DNA from: Clostridium thermobutyricum
GTDB taxonomy: Bacteria > Bacillota > Clostridia > Ch29
Reading direction: 5' to 3'
Assembly: GCA_016842005.1 (NCBI GenBank)
Contig: JAENYD010000003.1
Location: 1-64,000 of the forward strand
DNA: 64,000 nucleotides
Shown: positions 50,001-60,391 of the stretch, piece by piece
Layout of the letters: every line of letters starts with the position of its first letter
Numbering within the stretch: position 1 is the first letter of the stretch
Notes under the pieces: generated by a model
Seen by the model: only the letters and a program-made list of their open reading frames with translations
Databases searched by the model: none
What the model was told of the DNA's origin: nothing
Program-made: the position numbers and the translations under genes

Positions 50001-53000
50001 TATTCGACCGGCCAACTGGAAGTATGCTGTTGCCCTGGGTACGGTCTGGGTCTTTTCACCCATTATTGCGTACCGGATAAGCAGGGACGAGGACAGGCGT
50101 GTCGCAAGACTGCCGGAGGAAGATATAAGGGAATTGAGGAGATTTGCCAGGAAGACATGGGCATATTATGAAGATTTTGCAGGGCCGGAGAACAACTATC
50201 TTCCTCCTGACAATTTCCAGGTTAATCCTGCAAACGGTGTAGCCCACAGGACATCTCCCACCAATATCGGATTTTTCCTGATTTCCATGCTTGGGGCCAG
50301 GGATTTTGGATATCTTTCCACCACCCAGATGATTGAGAAAGTAGAAAAGACCATATCAACCGTGGAAAAGATGGATACGTGGAAGGGACACCTGTTCAAC
50401 TGGTACAATACAAAAACCCTTGAACCGCTGCGGCCTTACTATGTGTCCACCGTTGACAGCGGAAACATGGTGGGATATTTGATTACACTGGAGGAGGGGC
50501 TGAAAGAATACCTGGAGAGGCCTTTATTCGGCAGGGAGCTTGTGGAGGGTTTGAGGGATACTGCCTGGCTGGTGGGAGAACGGGGCAGGCCCAATGCTCT
50601 TTACCTGGAAACTGTGCTTGAAAATAAGGAATTTGCCCTTAAGGAATTTGTGGATGTGATAAATACGCTGTCCATAACCCATTACGAGGTATCGGCCTGG
50701 GCCGGGAAGCTTCACAGGCTCCTGAACTGCATAAGGTCTGAAATGGAAAAACTTCTGCCGCCTCTGGAGATGATATTCGACCCGCCGCAGTTCATTAATG
50801 AGCTGGATATATATGGGAAAATAAGGGAGCAGACCGAGAGGCTGAAGGGCCCGGTATCAATCATGGAACTGGGCGAGATATACAGGAATGTAATAAAAGA
50901 AATAGACAGCATATCAGAGGTAATCCTGGCCCGGGCGAAAGAAAGGGATTATCTTCTGAAATTCAAGGAATACCTGACTGTAAACAGCAATAACGTTAAC
51001 AGGATTATAGAAGATTTCAATAACCTTATATACAGGATCAATCTACTGGCGGGAAACACCGAGTTTGTTCCTCTGTTTGACGAAAAAAGGCAGCTGTTTT
51101 CTATAGGCTACAATGTGGAAGAGGAGAAGCTTACCAATTCTTATTATGACATGCTGGCTTCCGAAGCGAGGCTGGCAAGCTACATCGCCATAGCAAGAAG
51201 AGAGGTGCCCCAGAAACACTGGTTCAAACTGGGCAGGGCATTGTCGCTGGTGGACGGCTACAGAGGTCTTGTGTCATGGGCCGGTACCATGTTCGAATAT
51301 ATGATGCCCACCCTGGTAATGAAGAATTATTTCAATACCCTTCTGGATGAGACCTACGCTACAGCGATATGGACACAAAAGAGATACGGGCAAAAACGGG
51401 GTGTCCCCTGGGGAACCTCGGAATCAGGGTTTTATGCCTTTGACAGGCTGCTGAACTACCAGTACAAGGCATTCGGTGTGCCTGACCTCGGGCTGAAAAG
51501 GGGGCTGATTAAAGACATGGTAGTATCCCCGTATTCCACATTTTTGGCATTGCCCTTTGCGCCGGTAGAGGCCATGGAGAATTTGAAAATTTTAGTATCA
51601 GAGGGAATGGAAGGGGACTATGGTTTTTTTGAAGCTATTGACTATACACCTGACAGGATATTATATGGGGACGGGAAGGCAATAGTGGAAAGCTATATGG
51701 CCCACCACCAGGGAATGAGTTTCATATCGCTGAGCAATTACCTGTTCAACAACATTATGCAGGAGAGATTCCATTCCAATCCGGTAATGAGGTCAGCGGA
51801 AATACTGCTGCAGGAAAAGGTACCCTTAAGGGTAATAATAACCAAACAGTTTAAAGAGCAGGTTGAGCGACTGGATGTAAGGAAGCAGGAAAATGTGGAG
51901 TTAATCAGGAGCTACGGTGTTCCCGAAGGGCCTATACCCAGGTGCCATTTCCTGTCCAATGGCAGATATTCGGTAATGATTACCGACGGGGGCAGCGGAT
52001 ACAGCAAGAAGGAGCATCTACAGATAACCAGATGGAGGGAGGATGCCCTGAGTGAAAAATACGGGACCTTTATTTTCCTCAGGGACCTTAAAACCAACAA
52101 AGTGTGGTCATCCACCTATGAACCGATAAAGGTGGAACCGGACGGGTACAAAGTCACATTCCGGCATGACAGAGCTGAATTTACAAGAACAGACCATAAT
52201 ATAACAACCCATACCGAAATTGTTGTATCCCCGGAAGATGATGTTGAAATAAGGAGGGTGACTCTAACCAATCACGGTAATGATACAGCATCCATAGAAC
52301 TGACCAGTTATTTTGAAACGGTTCTGGCCTCTCACAGGTCGGATATTGTGCACCCGGCATTCAATAACCTGTTTGTAAGGACCGAGGCTTTTCCCGGGTA
52401 TGACAGTCTTATAGCGTCCAGGAGGCCCAGGGAACAGGGACAGAAGACCGAATGGGCTGTTCATACTGTAACAGCAGAGGGAGAGACCATAGGAAGTACT
52501 GAATACGAGAGCAGCAGGCACAATTTCATAGGGAGGGGAAGAAATATTTTCAATCCCGCCGCCCTGTCCCAGCCCCTGACGAATACCACCGGTATAGTAA
52601 TTGACCCGGTTATGAGTCTGAGAAAAAAAGTGAAGCTGGAGCCGGGAAGGGCAGTCAGGGTATCCTTTATGACCGGGGTAGGCGGTACCAGGGACGATGT
52701 TGTCAAACTGGCCAAGAAATATCATGACGGGTCTGCGGTTGACAGGGCCTTTGAAATTGCTCTGGAGAGGAGCAAAGTCGAAGCGGCATACCTGAATCTG
52801 AAGGCGAAGGAGATCGAGATCTATCAGGATATGGTTTCCCCTATAATTTACCACAGTCCCCTCAGAAGGCGAAACGAGAAGTTTTTGAAGAAGAACAGGA
52901 AAGGGCAGCCCGCCCTTTGGGCATATGGAATATCGGGAGACCTGCCTGTTGTCCTTGTCACCATAAAAACCGTTGATGATATTGATATAGTCAGGGATGC

Positions 53001-55761
53001 CCTGAAAGCCCATGAATACTGGCGAACCAAGGGGTTGGAGGTTGACCTGGTAATTTTGAACGAGGACGAAAGCAGTTACCTGCAGCCGCTAAGGGACCTT
53101 ATCAGAGAAGTTGTGGCTGCCAGCTATGGCAGGGACAAACAGGGGAAACCCGGCGGGATACATATTCTCAATACCAATACCATGCATGGGGATGACAGGG
53201 TGCTGCTGTACACTGTAGCAAGGGTTGTTCTTAAAGGCGGAGCCGGCCCTGTCAGTTCGCAGATTCTGCCGCAGGACAGCAGGGAAGATTTGTTGCCTCC
53301 CCAAATACCTCTCAGAAGGAAGGAATACAAATGCACCGGGGAGGAGCAGCCTTCGGACCTGCATTATTACAATGGATACGGAGGCTTCAGCAGAGACGGG
53401 AAAGAATATGTCATCAGGCTTAAAGACTATTCCAATACCCCTGCTCCCTGGATTAACGTGATCTCCAACGAGAAATTCGGATTCCAGGTTTCAGAGAGCG
53501 GTTCGGGTTTTACATGGGGAGAGAACAGCAGGGAAAACAAACTGACCCCATGGTCCAACGACCCTGTATCCGATCCGCCGGGAGAGATTATTTATCTGAG
53601 GGATGAAGACACCGGCCATGTATGGACCATAACGCCTCTCCCCGTCAGGGAAAAGGGAAGTTATACCATAAGACATGGGGCGGGTTATTCGGTATTCCGG
53701 CACAGCAGCAGCGGAATAGACGGCCGCCTTACACTGTTTGTATCCCGGGAAGACCCGGTTAAAATCAGCCTGGTGGAACTCAGGAATACAAGTAATACCA
53801 GAAGAAGAATAAGTATGACTTATTATATAAGGCCGGTACTGGGTGTGAACGGAGAAATAACACAGCAGTACATATCCACCGGCTGGGAGCAGAATACCGG
53901 GACAATTCTTGTCGAGAATTCGTATAATTCGGATTTTCCCGGCCGTACCGCCTTTGTGACATCTTCCGAAACAATAGAAAGTTATACCGGAGACCGGAGG
54001 GAATTTATCGGCCGGGGCAGGGACGTGGGCGGTCCGGCAGCCCTGGAGCGGGTATCTCTGTCCGGCAGGACAGGATGGGGATATGACCCCTGCGCCGCCC
54101 TGCGGGTAGTTGTGGAACTGGAGCCCGGCGGTAAGAAAGAAATGGTGTTCCTGCTGGGGCAGACCGAAACCCGTGACCAGGCAGTGGAAATAGTGACCAG
54201 GTATAAGGACGTGCCCACCTGCAAGGCTGCACTGGATGAGGTGAAAGGATACTGGGATAGGGTCCTGGGAACCATTCAGGTCAGAACTCCCGATTTATCC
54301 ATTGACCTGATGGTAAACCGCTGGTTCCTGTACCAGACAATAGCCTGCAGATTATGGGCCCGGTCAGCCTTTTACCAGTCCGGAGGAGCCTTCGGGTTCA
54401 GGGACCAGTTGCAGGATGTGGTTAATACTATTTATGCCCTTCCCGGGGCTGCCAGGGACCAGATTATTCTCCACAGCGCCCACCAGTATGTGGAAGGAGA
54501 TGTCCAGCACTGGTGGCATCCGGGGCCGGAAGAAAAAGGCATCCGGACGAGATTTTCCGACGACCTGCTGTGGCTGCCATACGCTGTTGCCGAATATGTC
54601 ACCAGGACAGATGATTATAGCCTGTTGCATCAAGAGGTGCCTTACCTGGAAGGGGAGCCCCTGGCGGAAGGAGAAGATGAAAAATACGGTACAGCATCCG
54701 TTTCGGATGAGAAAGCCACTGTTTATGAACACTGTATAAGGGCTATCGAGCGGTCCCTCAAATTCGGGGAACATGGCATACCCCTCATGGGGTCCGGGGA
54801 CTGGAACGATGGTATGAATACGGTGGGAAACAAAGGCAGGGGGGAAAGCATATGGCTGGGATGGTTTATATATACCATACTACATAAGTTCGTCCCCATA
54901 TGCAGGAATATGGACGATGCAGAACGCAGCGAAAGATACATACGAACCGCAGGGGAGATTGCAGAAGCCCTGGAAGAGAAAGGATGGGACGGCAGCTGGT
55001 ACCGGAGGGCGTATTTTGACGATGGAACGCCCCTGGGGTCTGCGGAAAACTCCGAGTGCATCATAGATTCCCTGGCCCAGTCGTGGTCGGTGATTTCGGA
55101 TGCGGCAAGGGAAGACAGGAAAAAAGAGGCGATGAAATCGGTAGAGCATTACCTGGTAAGGAGGGACACGGGACTGATACTTCTCTTTACGCCTCCCTTC
55201 GACAATAGTGATTTGGAGCCCGGGTATATCAAGGGATATGTTCCGGGGGTCAGGGAAAACGGGGGACAGTATACCCATGCGGCGGCCTGGGTGATAAAGG
55301 CCTTTGCCCTTATGGGAGACGGAGACAAGGCCTGGGAGCTGTTTAACCTGATAAACCCCGTAAATCATGCAAGGACGCCCATTGAATGTGCCACCTATAA
55401 GGTGGAGCCCTATGTGGCTGCGGCAGACGTATATGCAGTCAGCCCCCATGAAGGCAGGGGAGGATGGACCTGGTATACGGGAGCTGCCGGCTGGCTGTAC
55501 AGAGTGGCGGTGGAGTATATACTGGGGATGAAGAGAAAGGGCGAAAGGTTGAAGATTGACCCCTGCATACCGGGGGACTGGCGGGAATATTCCGTCAGTT
55601 ACCGGTATAAGGATACAGACTATCATATAACGGTCAAAAATCCGGAAGGCGTGAACCGGAATGTAAAGCAGGTTATGGTGGACGGCAGGATTATGGAGGA
55701 TAAGCTTATAGACCTGGTGAATGACGGTACCGACCACGGGGTTGAGGTAATCCTGGGGTAA
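47071..55761 (+). CDS. cyclic beta-1,2-glucan synthase-like giant protein (NdvB/GT84-GH94 type), 2896 aa
   Basis: N-terminal region, TM helices, glycosyltransferase (VITLDADTKLPMDTAKKLIG, RQHRWTRGDWQ), C-terminal phosphorylase-type (GSGDWNDGMNTVG, PHEGRGGWTWYTGAAGWLYRV). Confidence 0.92.
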   Translation: MRQLASKTRGKEWQTGMNVAILILAVVLVLLFACRFTYRQKISFFTIKDVLLTPEQLENHAMEIAQSHSVSGRKRSARLLGARLGNSFQTISSIYKRLNEDARKGESMSPASEWLLDNFYKIEEQAKRIRRDLIKDRFLKLSILDNGPFAGYPRAYAIALEMVSHTDGRVDEGLLVKFVRTYQSETVLSIAEIWSLPLMTGIALIENIRGICEKIYDTQYQYRKAEKTAQKEQSEMLEEILKNLENTGRINTGYIEHLLGILRKKGVDTGEITHLIDEELEAYDTDVRKVIIREHEEQAALKVSIGNAITSLNIISVLDWSSIFETLSVVDDILMDDPAKVYARMDYESRDYYRRQIELISKKCRTSEISIAKKAVELGEEAAKNGCDEKLQHVGYYITDRGRKKLFEEYGLKGFTRHFHDYNVLVYLVPILLISVAVSAGLIWYAYDVAVKYGILLAVMTGIAVVVPASDIAVAIVNWIYTHAVRPAFLPKLEYKQGIPEDASTLVAITALLPGEKRVKELIERLEIYYLSNREENLYFALVGDFKDAVHKELPGDRDIIKAAREGINRLNRTYAGDKDIFFFLHRHRQYCEEQDNWMGWERKRGALVELNQLIAGAEDTSYSITAGDVTRLKAVRYVITLDADTKLPMDTAKKLIGCITHPLNRASISDGENIVREGYGLIQPRINVDVESANRSLFTRIFTDQGGIDPYTTAFSDIYQDLFSEGIFTGKGIYDIYVFNKVLKDAIPDNTVLSHDLLEGSYLRTGLATDLNLIDDYPSRYHSYITRQHRWTRGDWQIIRWLLSKVKNRKGEYVDNPLSLLSKWKILDNMRRSLASISTVLLLILGLTVLPGNPLVWVFFAVLTVLFPLITGILDYIILKYYKTVREKLHGDLITGLKSTLYQAVLMFVFLPHHAYIMADAIIRTLYRVLVSRRNLLEWVTAADVEKKLKSDRAGFVRRMRPAIYIAVAMIVLVLIIRPANWKYAVALGTVWVFSPIIAYRISRDEDRRVARLPEEDIRELRRFARKTWAYYEDFAGPENNYLPPDNFQVNPANGVAHRTSPTNIGFFLISMLGARDFGYLSTTQMIEKVEKTISTVEKMDTWKGHLFNWYNTKTLEPLRPYYVSTVDSGNMVGYLITLEEGLKEYLERPLFGRELVEGLRDTAWLVGERGRPNALYLETVLENKEFALKEFVDVINTLSITHYEVSAWAGKLHRLLNCIRSEMEKLLPPLEMIFDPPQFINELDIYGKIREQTERLKGPVSIMELGEIYRNVIKEIDSISEVILARAKERDYLLKFKEYLTVNSNNVNRIIEDFNNLIYRINLLAGNTEFVPLFDEKRQLFSIGYNVEEEKLTNSYYDMLASEARLASYIAIARREVPQKHWFKLGRALSLVDGYRGLVSWAGTMFEYMMPTLVMKNYFNTLLDETYATAIWTQKRYGQKRGVPWGTSESGFYAFDRLLNYQYKAFGVPDLGLKRGLIKDMVVSPYSTFLALPFAPVEAMENLKILVSEGMEGDYGFFEAIDYTPDRILYGDGKAIVESYMAHHQGMSFISLSNYLFNNIMQERFHSNPVMRSAEILLQEKVPLRVIITKQFKEQVERLDVRKQENVELIRSYGVPEGPIPRCHFLSNGRYSVMITDGGSGYSKKEHLQITRWREDALSEKYGTFIFLRDLKTNKVWSSTYEPIKVEPDGYKVTFRHDRAEFTRTDHNITTHTEIVVSPEDDVEIRRVTLTNHGNDTASIELTSYFETVLASHRSDIVHPAFNNLFVRTEAFPGYDSLIASRRPREQGQKTEWAVHTVTAEGETIGSTEYESSRHNFIGRGRNIFNPAALSQPLTNTTGIVIDPVMSLRKKVKLEPGRAVRVSFMTGVGGTRDDVVKLAKKYHDGSAVDRAFEIALERSKVEAAYLNLKAKEIEIYQDMVSPIIYHSPLRRRNEKFLKKNRKGQPALWAYGISGDLPVVLVTIKTVDDIDIVRDALKAHEYWRTKGLEVDLVILNEDESSYLQPLRDLIREVVAASYGRDKQGKPGGIHILNTNTMHGDDRVLLYTVARVVLKGGAGPVSSQILPQDSREDLLPPQIPLRRKEYKCTGEEQPSDLHYYNGYGGFSRDGKEYVIRLKDYSNTPAPWINVISNEKFGFQVSESGSGFTWGENSRENKLTPWSNDPVSDPPGEIIYLRDEDTGHVWTITPLPVREKGSYTIRHGAGYSVFRHSSSGIDGRLTLFVSREDPVKISLVELRNTSNTRRRISMTYYIRPVLGVNGEITQQYISTGWEQNTGTILVENSYNSDFPGRTAFVTSSETIESYTGDRREFIGRGRDVGGPAALERVSLSGRTGWGYDPCAALRVVVELEPGGKKEMVFLLGQTETRDQAVEIVTRYKDVPTCKAALDEVKGYWDRVLGTIQVRTPDLSIDLMVNRWFLYQTIACRLWARSAFYQSGGAFGFRDQLQDVVNTIYALPGAARDQIILHSAHQYVEGDVQHWWHPGPEEKGIRTRFSDDLLWLPYAVAEYVTRTDDYSLLHQEVPYLEGEPLAEGEDEKYGTASVSDEKATVYEHCIRAIERSLKFGEHGIPLMGSGDWNDGMNTVGNKGRGESIWLGWFIYTILHKFVPICRNMDDAERSERYIRTAGEIAEALEEKGWDGSWYRRAYFDDGTPLGSAENSECIIDSLAQSWSVISDAAREDRKKEAMKSVEHYLVRRDTGLILLFTPPFDNSDLEPGYIKGYVPGVRENGGQYTHAAAWVIKAFALMGDGDKAWELFNLINPVNHARTPIECATYKVEPYVAAADVYAVSPHEGRGGWTWYTGAAGWLYRVAVEYILGMKRKGERLKIDPCIPGDWREYSVSYRYKDTDYHITVKNPEGVNRNVKQVMVDGRIMEDKLIDLVNDGTDHGVEVILG

Positions 55762-55786
55762 CATTGTTAAAAGGCAGGGGAACAGT

Positions 55787-57442
55787 ATGGGAAAACACTC
55801 GAGGAAAGACCCCCGTTCTTTCAGGAAACCTGTCAAGGTGAAAGATAAAAGAGTGGAACAGATAATTGAGTCTGTGGAGCAGTACGGGGAAAATGTTGCA
55901 GAAGAGCTGCCGCTGACCGGGAAGGTGGAGGAAACCCATATTAAACTGGCGGAGATTTTCAAAAATTGTTATGATATAGTGTTGCGCCGGTTTACTGTGG
56001 GAAAGGACCGGACAGAGTGCCTGCTGGCTTATATTGAAGGGATTGTGGACAAGACCCGGGTCAATGACAATATTTTAAAAGCCCTGATGACCGAGACAAG
56101 GCAGGCTGAGGATAAAGGCGGGCCGGTCGGACCGGGAAGTCTGATGGAAATGGTCAGGAATACTTCTATTTCTGTGGGAAGGGTAGAAGAAGTATTCACT
56201 ATGAAGGAGGTTGTAAGACACATTCTTGCTGCCGGCTGCGTCCTGTTTATGGATGGCAGCTCTCATGCACTGGTCATCCATACCATAGGGGAACTGGGAA
56301 GAAGCGTTGAACAACCGGTTTCCGAGACTGTTGTAAGGGGACCCTTTGAAGCCTTTACCGAAAGGCTCAACGTTAATACCGCCCTGCTCAGGAAGAGAAT
56401 AAAAAGCCCGGATCTTAAGATGGAAAAATTCGTGTTAGGAAGACTGAGCAAAACGGATGTGGTACTGGTATATGTAAGGGGGCTGGCCGATGAAGGGACT
56501 CTGGATGAAATCCGGGAGCGGATTAACAGAATAGATACAGACATGATCGTGGACAGTTCTTATATAGAACAGTTCATTCAGGACAGCCCTTTTTCGCCTT
56601 TTCCACAGGCGGAGGCGGCAGAGAAGCCGGACGGGTGTGCTGCGGCCCTGGCCGAAGGCCGGTTTGTCATACTGGTGGACGGGTCTCCCATATCAATATT
56701 GGTGCCTGCGGTATTTGTACATTTTTTAGGATCCTCGTCTGATTATTACGAGAGGTTTTATTTTGCCTCTTTTATCAGGCTTATAAGATATATATCCCTT
56801 TTGATAGCCCTGCTGGGACCTTCGATATATATCGCCCTTACCACCTATCACCAGGAAATGATCCCCACACCCCTGCTGATAAATATTGCCATCGGCCGGG
56901 CAGAGGTGCCGTTTCCCGCTATAATTGAGGCCCTTCTCATGGAGATTACCTTTGAGATACTGAGGGAGGCGGGAGTGAGGCTGCCACCTCCGGTGGGTCA
57001 GGCGGTGAGTATTGTGGGGGCCCTGGTGGTGGGAGAGGCGGCCTACCAGGCGGGAATAGTCTCAAGGGCGATGGTCATAGTGGTGGCCATTACCGGTATT
57101 GCCTCTTTTACCATTCCGGCCTTCAATACAGGTATATCCATTAGATTGCTGCGGTTCCCCATCATGTTCCTGGCGGCAGCTCTGGGGGTCTTCGGAATAA
57201 TAATGGGGGTGCTGACAATCTTAATACATATGGCATCCCTCAGGTCGGTGGGAGTACCATTTCTTTCACCCATTACCCCGGTATCCCTCGGTGACTGGAA
57301 GGACGCGGTGGTCAGGTTCCCGTTGTGGAGCCTCCGTACCAGACCTGCATTTATCCAGAAAAATAACGTGGTGCGGATGAAAAAGGGACTGATGCCAGGA
57401 CCGCCCCGGGGACAGGGTAGCGGGGGAGGGGGACAGGGATGA
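55787..57442 (+). CDS. GerA-family spore germination protein, A subunit
   Basis: ECLLAYIEGIVDKTRVNDNIL, IESPDLK-like KRIKSPDLKMEKF, LLMEITFEILREAGVRLPPPVGQAVSIVGALVVGEAA. Confidence 0.94.
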   Translation: MGKHSRKDPRSFRKPVKVKDKRVEQIIESVEQYGENVAEELPLTGKVEETHIKLAEIFKNCYDIVLRRFTVGKDRTECLLAYIEGIVDKTRVNDNILKALMTETRQAEDKGGPVGPGSLMEMVRNTSISVGRVEEVFTMKEVVRHILAAGCVLFMDGSSHALVIHTIGELGRSVEQPVSETVVRGPFEAFTERLNVNTALLRKRIKSPDLKMEKFVLGRLSKTDVVLVYVRGLADEGTLDEIRERINRIDTDMIVDSSYIEQFIQDSPFSPFPQAEAAEKPDGCAAALAEGRFVILVDGSPISILVPAVFVHFLGSSSDYYERFYFASFIRLIRYISLLIALLGPSIYIALTTYHQEMIPTPLLINIAIGRAEVPFPAIIEALLMEITFEILREAGVRLPPPVGQAVSIVGALVVGEAAYQAGIVSRAMVIVVAITGIASFTIPAFNTGISIRLLRFPIMFLAAALGVFGIIMGVLTILIHMASLRSVGVPFLSPITPVSLGDWKDAVVRFPLWSLRTRPAFIQKNNVVRMKKGLMPGPPRGQGSGGGGQG

Positions 57443-58638
57443 GACGAAGTATTGTTCTTTTCCTGCTGATATGTGTCATGGCTGCATGCGGAAGCTGCTG
57501 GGGCAAGATGGAACTCAACGAGATTGGCATTGTGGTTGTAACGGCGGTGGATAAGGAGCCCGGTAGTGATTACCGCATAACCGTCCTCGCCATAAATCCT
57601 GTGGGAGCAGGAGGTATGATTCTTCCTCAGAGGTCCATTGCCTGGATAGGTACCGCCACCGGTTCAACCCTTATGGATGCGAGCAAAAACCTCAGGAGCA
57701 GCGCCTCAAAGAAGCTGGCCTGGTTTCACAACAGTATTATAATCATAGGTGAAGATATGGCCAGGAGCGGCGTGAGAGATATAATGGACTTCTTCCTGAG
57801 GAACTGGGAGATAAGGCACAGCAGTTACGTGGCGGTAAGTGAAGGGAGGGCCGTGGATATCCTGCAGGTACCAGCCCAGATAGAGAAAGATTTGTATATG
57901 CAGTTGGAAGGACAGATAAAAAACATCCCCAACAGGTCCAAGGCCTATGTGCCCAATTTAAAAGACTTTGCCCTCATGATGTCCGACACCTGCGCCGGGG
58001 GTGTTGCCGGGAAACTGGAATATCAGAAGATTTCCCGAAATACGTTTTCCACCTACAGTGAGGAGTACCGGAAACTCCTGCCTGAAGACGCAGAGACGGG
58101 AACAGTCCACCTGAACGGCAGCGCAATATTCAAGGATGATAAGCTGGCAGGCTGGTTTGATGAAACCGAGACAAGAGGTTTTATGTGGATAACCGGCAGG
58201 GTGAAACCGGGGGCGATTATTGTTGAGAGTAAAGGACCTGAAGACAGGCTGGCGGTGGAATACAAGGCCGCAAAAAGTGAAATTGATGCCGATCTAACAG
58301 ATGACGGGGTTATTATCACCGTAAAGCTCCGCTTAAAGGGGATGGTGGTGGAGCAATTCGGCAAGCAGGACTTTACCCGTGAAGAGAATATTGAACAGGC
58401 CGAGAGACTGCTGGCGCAGGAGGTTATCGATGAAATGAAGTCAGCGGTATACAAGGCACAAAAAGTATATGGTTCGGACATCTTCGGGTTCTGTAACTGC
58501 GTATTCAGAAAATACCCTCAGGTATACAGGAGTGAATTAAAGGACAAATGGGACCAGGCCTTTCAGGACCTGGAAGTGAGATATGAGGTGAAGGCCTCCA
58601 TTGAAAGGACCGGTATGATGGGGAAACCGCCTATGTAG
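57439..58638 (+). CDS. Ger(x)C-family spore germination protein, C subunit
   Basis: lipobox-like AACGSCWGKMELNEIGIVVV, GerC-type C-terminus; overlaps the A subunit stop. Confidence 0.9.
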   Translation: MRRSIVLFLLICVMAACGSCWGKMELNEIGIVVVTAVDKEPGSDYRITVLAINPVGAGGMILPQRSIAWIGTATGSTLMDASKNLRSSASKKLAWFHNSIIIIGEDMARSGVRDIMDFFLRNWEIRHSSYVAVSEGRAVDILQVPAQIEKDLYMQLEGQIKNIPNRSKAYVPNLKDFALMMSDTCAGGVAGKLEYQKISRNTFSTYSEEYRKLLPEDAETGTVHLNGSAIFKDDKLAGWFDETETRGFMWITGRVKPGAIIVESKGPEDRLAVEYKAAKSEIDADLTDDGVIITVKLRLKGMVVEQFGKQDFTREENIEQAERLLAQEVIDEMKSAVYKAQKVYGSDIFGFCNCVFRKYPQVYRSELKDKWDQAFQDLEVRYEVKASIERTGMMGKPPM

Positions 58639-58691
58639 GGGCCATTATCAATCTGATCCGCGACCGCCGGGGAGAAGGGCGAGGTGATATT

Positions 58692-58922
58692 ATGGTTTGC
58701 ATTATAACCATCGTTTTTGCTATTATAGCAGCGGTACAGGTAAAGACGACGGTCAGGAAGAAACTTTATCCGGAACTGGTGCTCAGCATGATACTATTGG
58801 CTGTTTCCCTAGTTTACAGTTATGGCGAAGTACTGGAATGGAACCTGCCGGGACCCACCAAATTTTTAACATATATATACGACCCTGTATCACACTACGT
58901 ATTCAAGGTGCTCCTGAAATAG
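58692..58922 (+). CDS. small two-TM membrane protein, candidate germination D subunit
   Basis: 76 aa, two hydrophobic segments, directly after the A and C subunits. Confidence 0.65.
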   Translation: MVCIITIVFAIIAAVQVKTTVRKKLYPELVLSMILLAVSLVYSYGEVLEWNLPGPTKFLTYIYDPVSHYVFKVLLK

Positions 58923-58936
58923 ATGCGACTGAAGAC

Positions 58937-58974
58937 AGGACGGGGGTATTATCGGAGGCAGCCATCGGATAAAG
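58937..58974 (+). repeat. dispersed structured repeat, copy C (3' part)
   Basis: AGGACGGGGGTATTATCGGAGGCAGCCATCGGATAAAGG aligns with the 3' half of copy B. Confidence 0.55.
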
Positions 58975-58995
58975 GCTCGCAGCAAATCCGGCTTG

Positions 58996-60021
58996 TCACA
59001 ACCGGGAAAAGGGGTTCCTGTATATAAACCGTTTGACCACCGGCAGCCCGAGGAGGGTTATCAGCCTGTCATAGTCATTGTTGTCAAAAGTCCTCACCGT
59101 TTCGAGGTACCGGTGCAGATTTTCTGCGTCCTTCAGAAGCGGTGCCAGTTGACGGTTGTAGTCCAGGTTTTCCGCCAGGGACCTGGCTGCGATTGTTCCG
59201 CTTTCTATTGCCTTTATAGATCCAAATCCCAGCAAGTCATCCGTAACCCCGGCGGCATTTCCCGCAAGGAATACATTACCCGCCCGGACAGGGCAGGCAA
59301 ATCCTTCCCGGTACCGGTAGTCCGCAAGCTCAATTATCCTGTCAAGGCGTATGTCTTCCTTGTCCAGAAAAATATCCCAGCAGGTATCCATTTCACTTTG
59401 GCTGATATCGTTTATCACAAGTACCAGGTAAGCCATTTTGCGGTTAAAACAGACCATGTATGCACAGGCGTTTTTTGCATACTCTGTGTTAACCCACAAT
59501 TTAAGGACATGTACGTCAAAATCGCCTATGACGGAGGCCACTCTGACGCGGGTATAGCGGGTTGTTTTCCAGAGGTTCAGTTCCTCGGGGATACTGCTTT
59601 CGCCGGTGGCCGCCACGATATAGTCAAACTCATTCCGGATATCGCTGACATTTACATAGCTGTCATATAGGATATTCAGATCAGCGTCTTTAGCAATCTG
59701 GTTCTGCATTGAGTAGCTTTCCTGTCCCCTTTTGAATATGTAGCCCAGGTTTCCTCTGACAACTGCCTGTCTGGTGGGCCCGTATATTACAATTTTGTCC
59801 AGGATATGCATAGGGGTCAGGGAAACGCCGTAATTCTTCCGGAGGTATTTCAGGGGATCCCTGCAATGCCTGCTGAATATCTTCAGGATGCAGCAGGATA
59901 TGTCCGTTGTTTGGCCCATATAACTTTGTTTTTCAAAAATAACGGGATTTATTCCGTGTCTTATCAGTTCTCTGGCGCAGGAAAGCCCGGAAAGGCCCGC
60001 ACCCACAATTGCCACTTTCAT
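58996..60021 (-). CDS. FAD-dependent oxidoreductase, paralogue 1
   Basis: MKVAIVGAGLSGLSCARELIRHGINPVIFEK Rossmann motif; VFLAGNAAGVTDDLLGFG. Confidence 0.8.
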   Translation of the reverse strand: MKVAIVGAGLSGLSCARELIRHGINPVIFEKQSYMGQTTDISCCILKIFSRHCRDPLKYLRKNYGVSLTPMHILDKIVIYGPTRQAVVRGNLGYIFKRGQESYSMQNQIAKDADLNILYDSYVNVSDIRNEFDYIVAATGESSIPEELNLWKTTRYTRVRVASVIGDFDVHVLKLWVNTEYAKNACAYMVCFNRKMAYLVLVINDISQSEMDTCWDIFLDKEDIRLDRIIELADYRYREGFACPVRAGNVFLAGNAAGVTDDLLGFGSIKAIESGTIAARSLAENLDYNRQLAPLLKDAENLHRYLETVRTFDNNDYDRLITLLGLPVVKRFIYRNPFSRL

Positions 60022-60172
60022 TTTTCTGTGTCCCTTCGTACGAAATATTTGTTTCCAGGTTATTTTTCTCTTCCGGGGATAAAAATATTATAAGGAATAG
60101 TAAGCTTTCAGAATGAAAAGAATATTTGATATACGGATATTATGGAGGATATCAACCGATGGAGGTTATGGC

Positions 60173-60376
60173 ATGAAAAAAGTCCCCCGGCAGTATATTA
60201 TGAGCGATGCTTTAAGGTTATCCATTGAGAGAGAAGAGCTCCTCATAAACAAGTACGGAGAGTATTACGTAGAGTGCAAGGGTAAAGAATTCAAGGATAT
60301 GATAAAGGATTTTGAACGAACTTCCAGAAGACATATTGAGCTCATGAAAGACCTGATGATAAAGCTTCATCTGTAG
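60173..60376 (+). CDS. small helical protein
   Basis: 67 aa; RBS ggaggttatggc; no family recognised. Confidence 0.55.
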   Translation: MKKVPRQYIMSDALRLSIEREELLINKYGEYYVECKGKEFKDMIKDFERTSRRHIELMKDLMIKLHL

Positions 60377-60391
60377 CAGGGCGGTGATAGT

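Noticed and set aside
52264-53013. 249-aa minus-strand ORF
   Set aside because: Antisense shadow ORF inside the glucan synthase gene.
54880-55962. 360-aa minus-strand ORF
   Set aside because: Antisense to the cyclic glucan synthase and GerA-type gene; composition looks like reverse-strand shadow.
58993-59670. 225-aa plus-strand ORF
   Set aside because: Antisense to FAD oxidoreductase paralogue 1, which has clear motifs.
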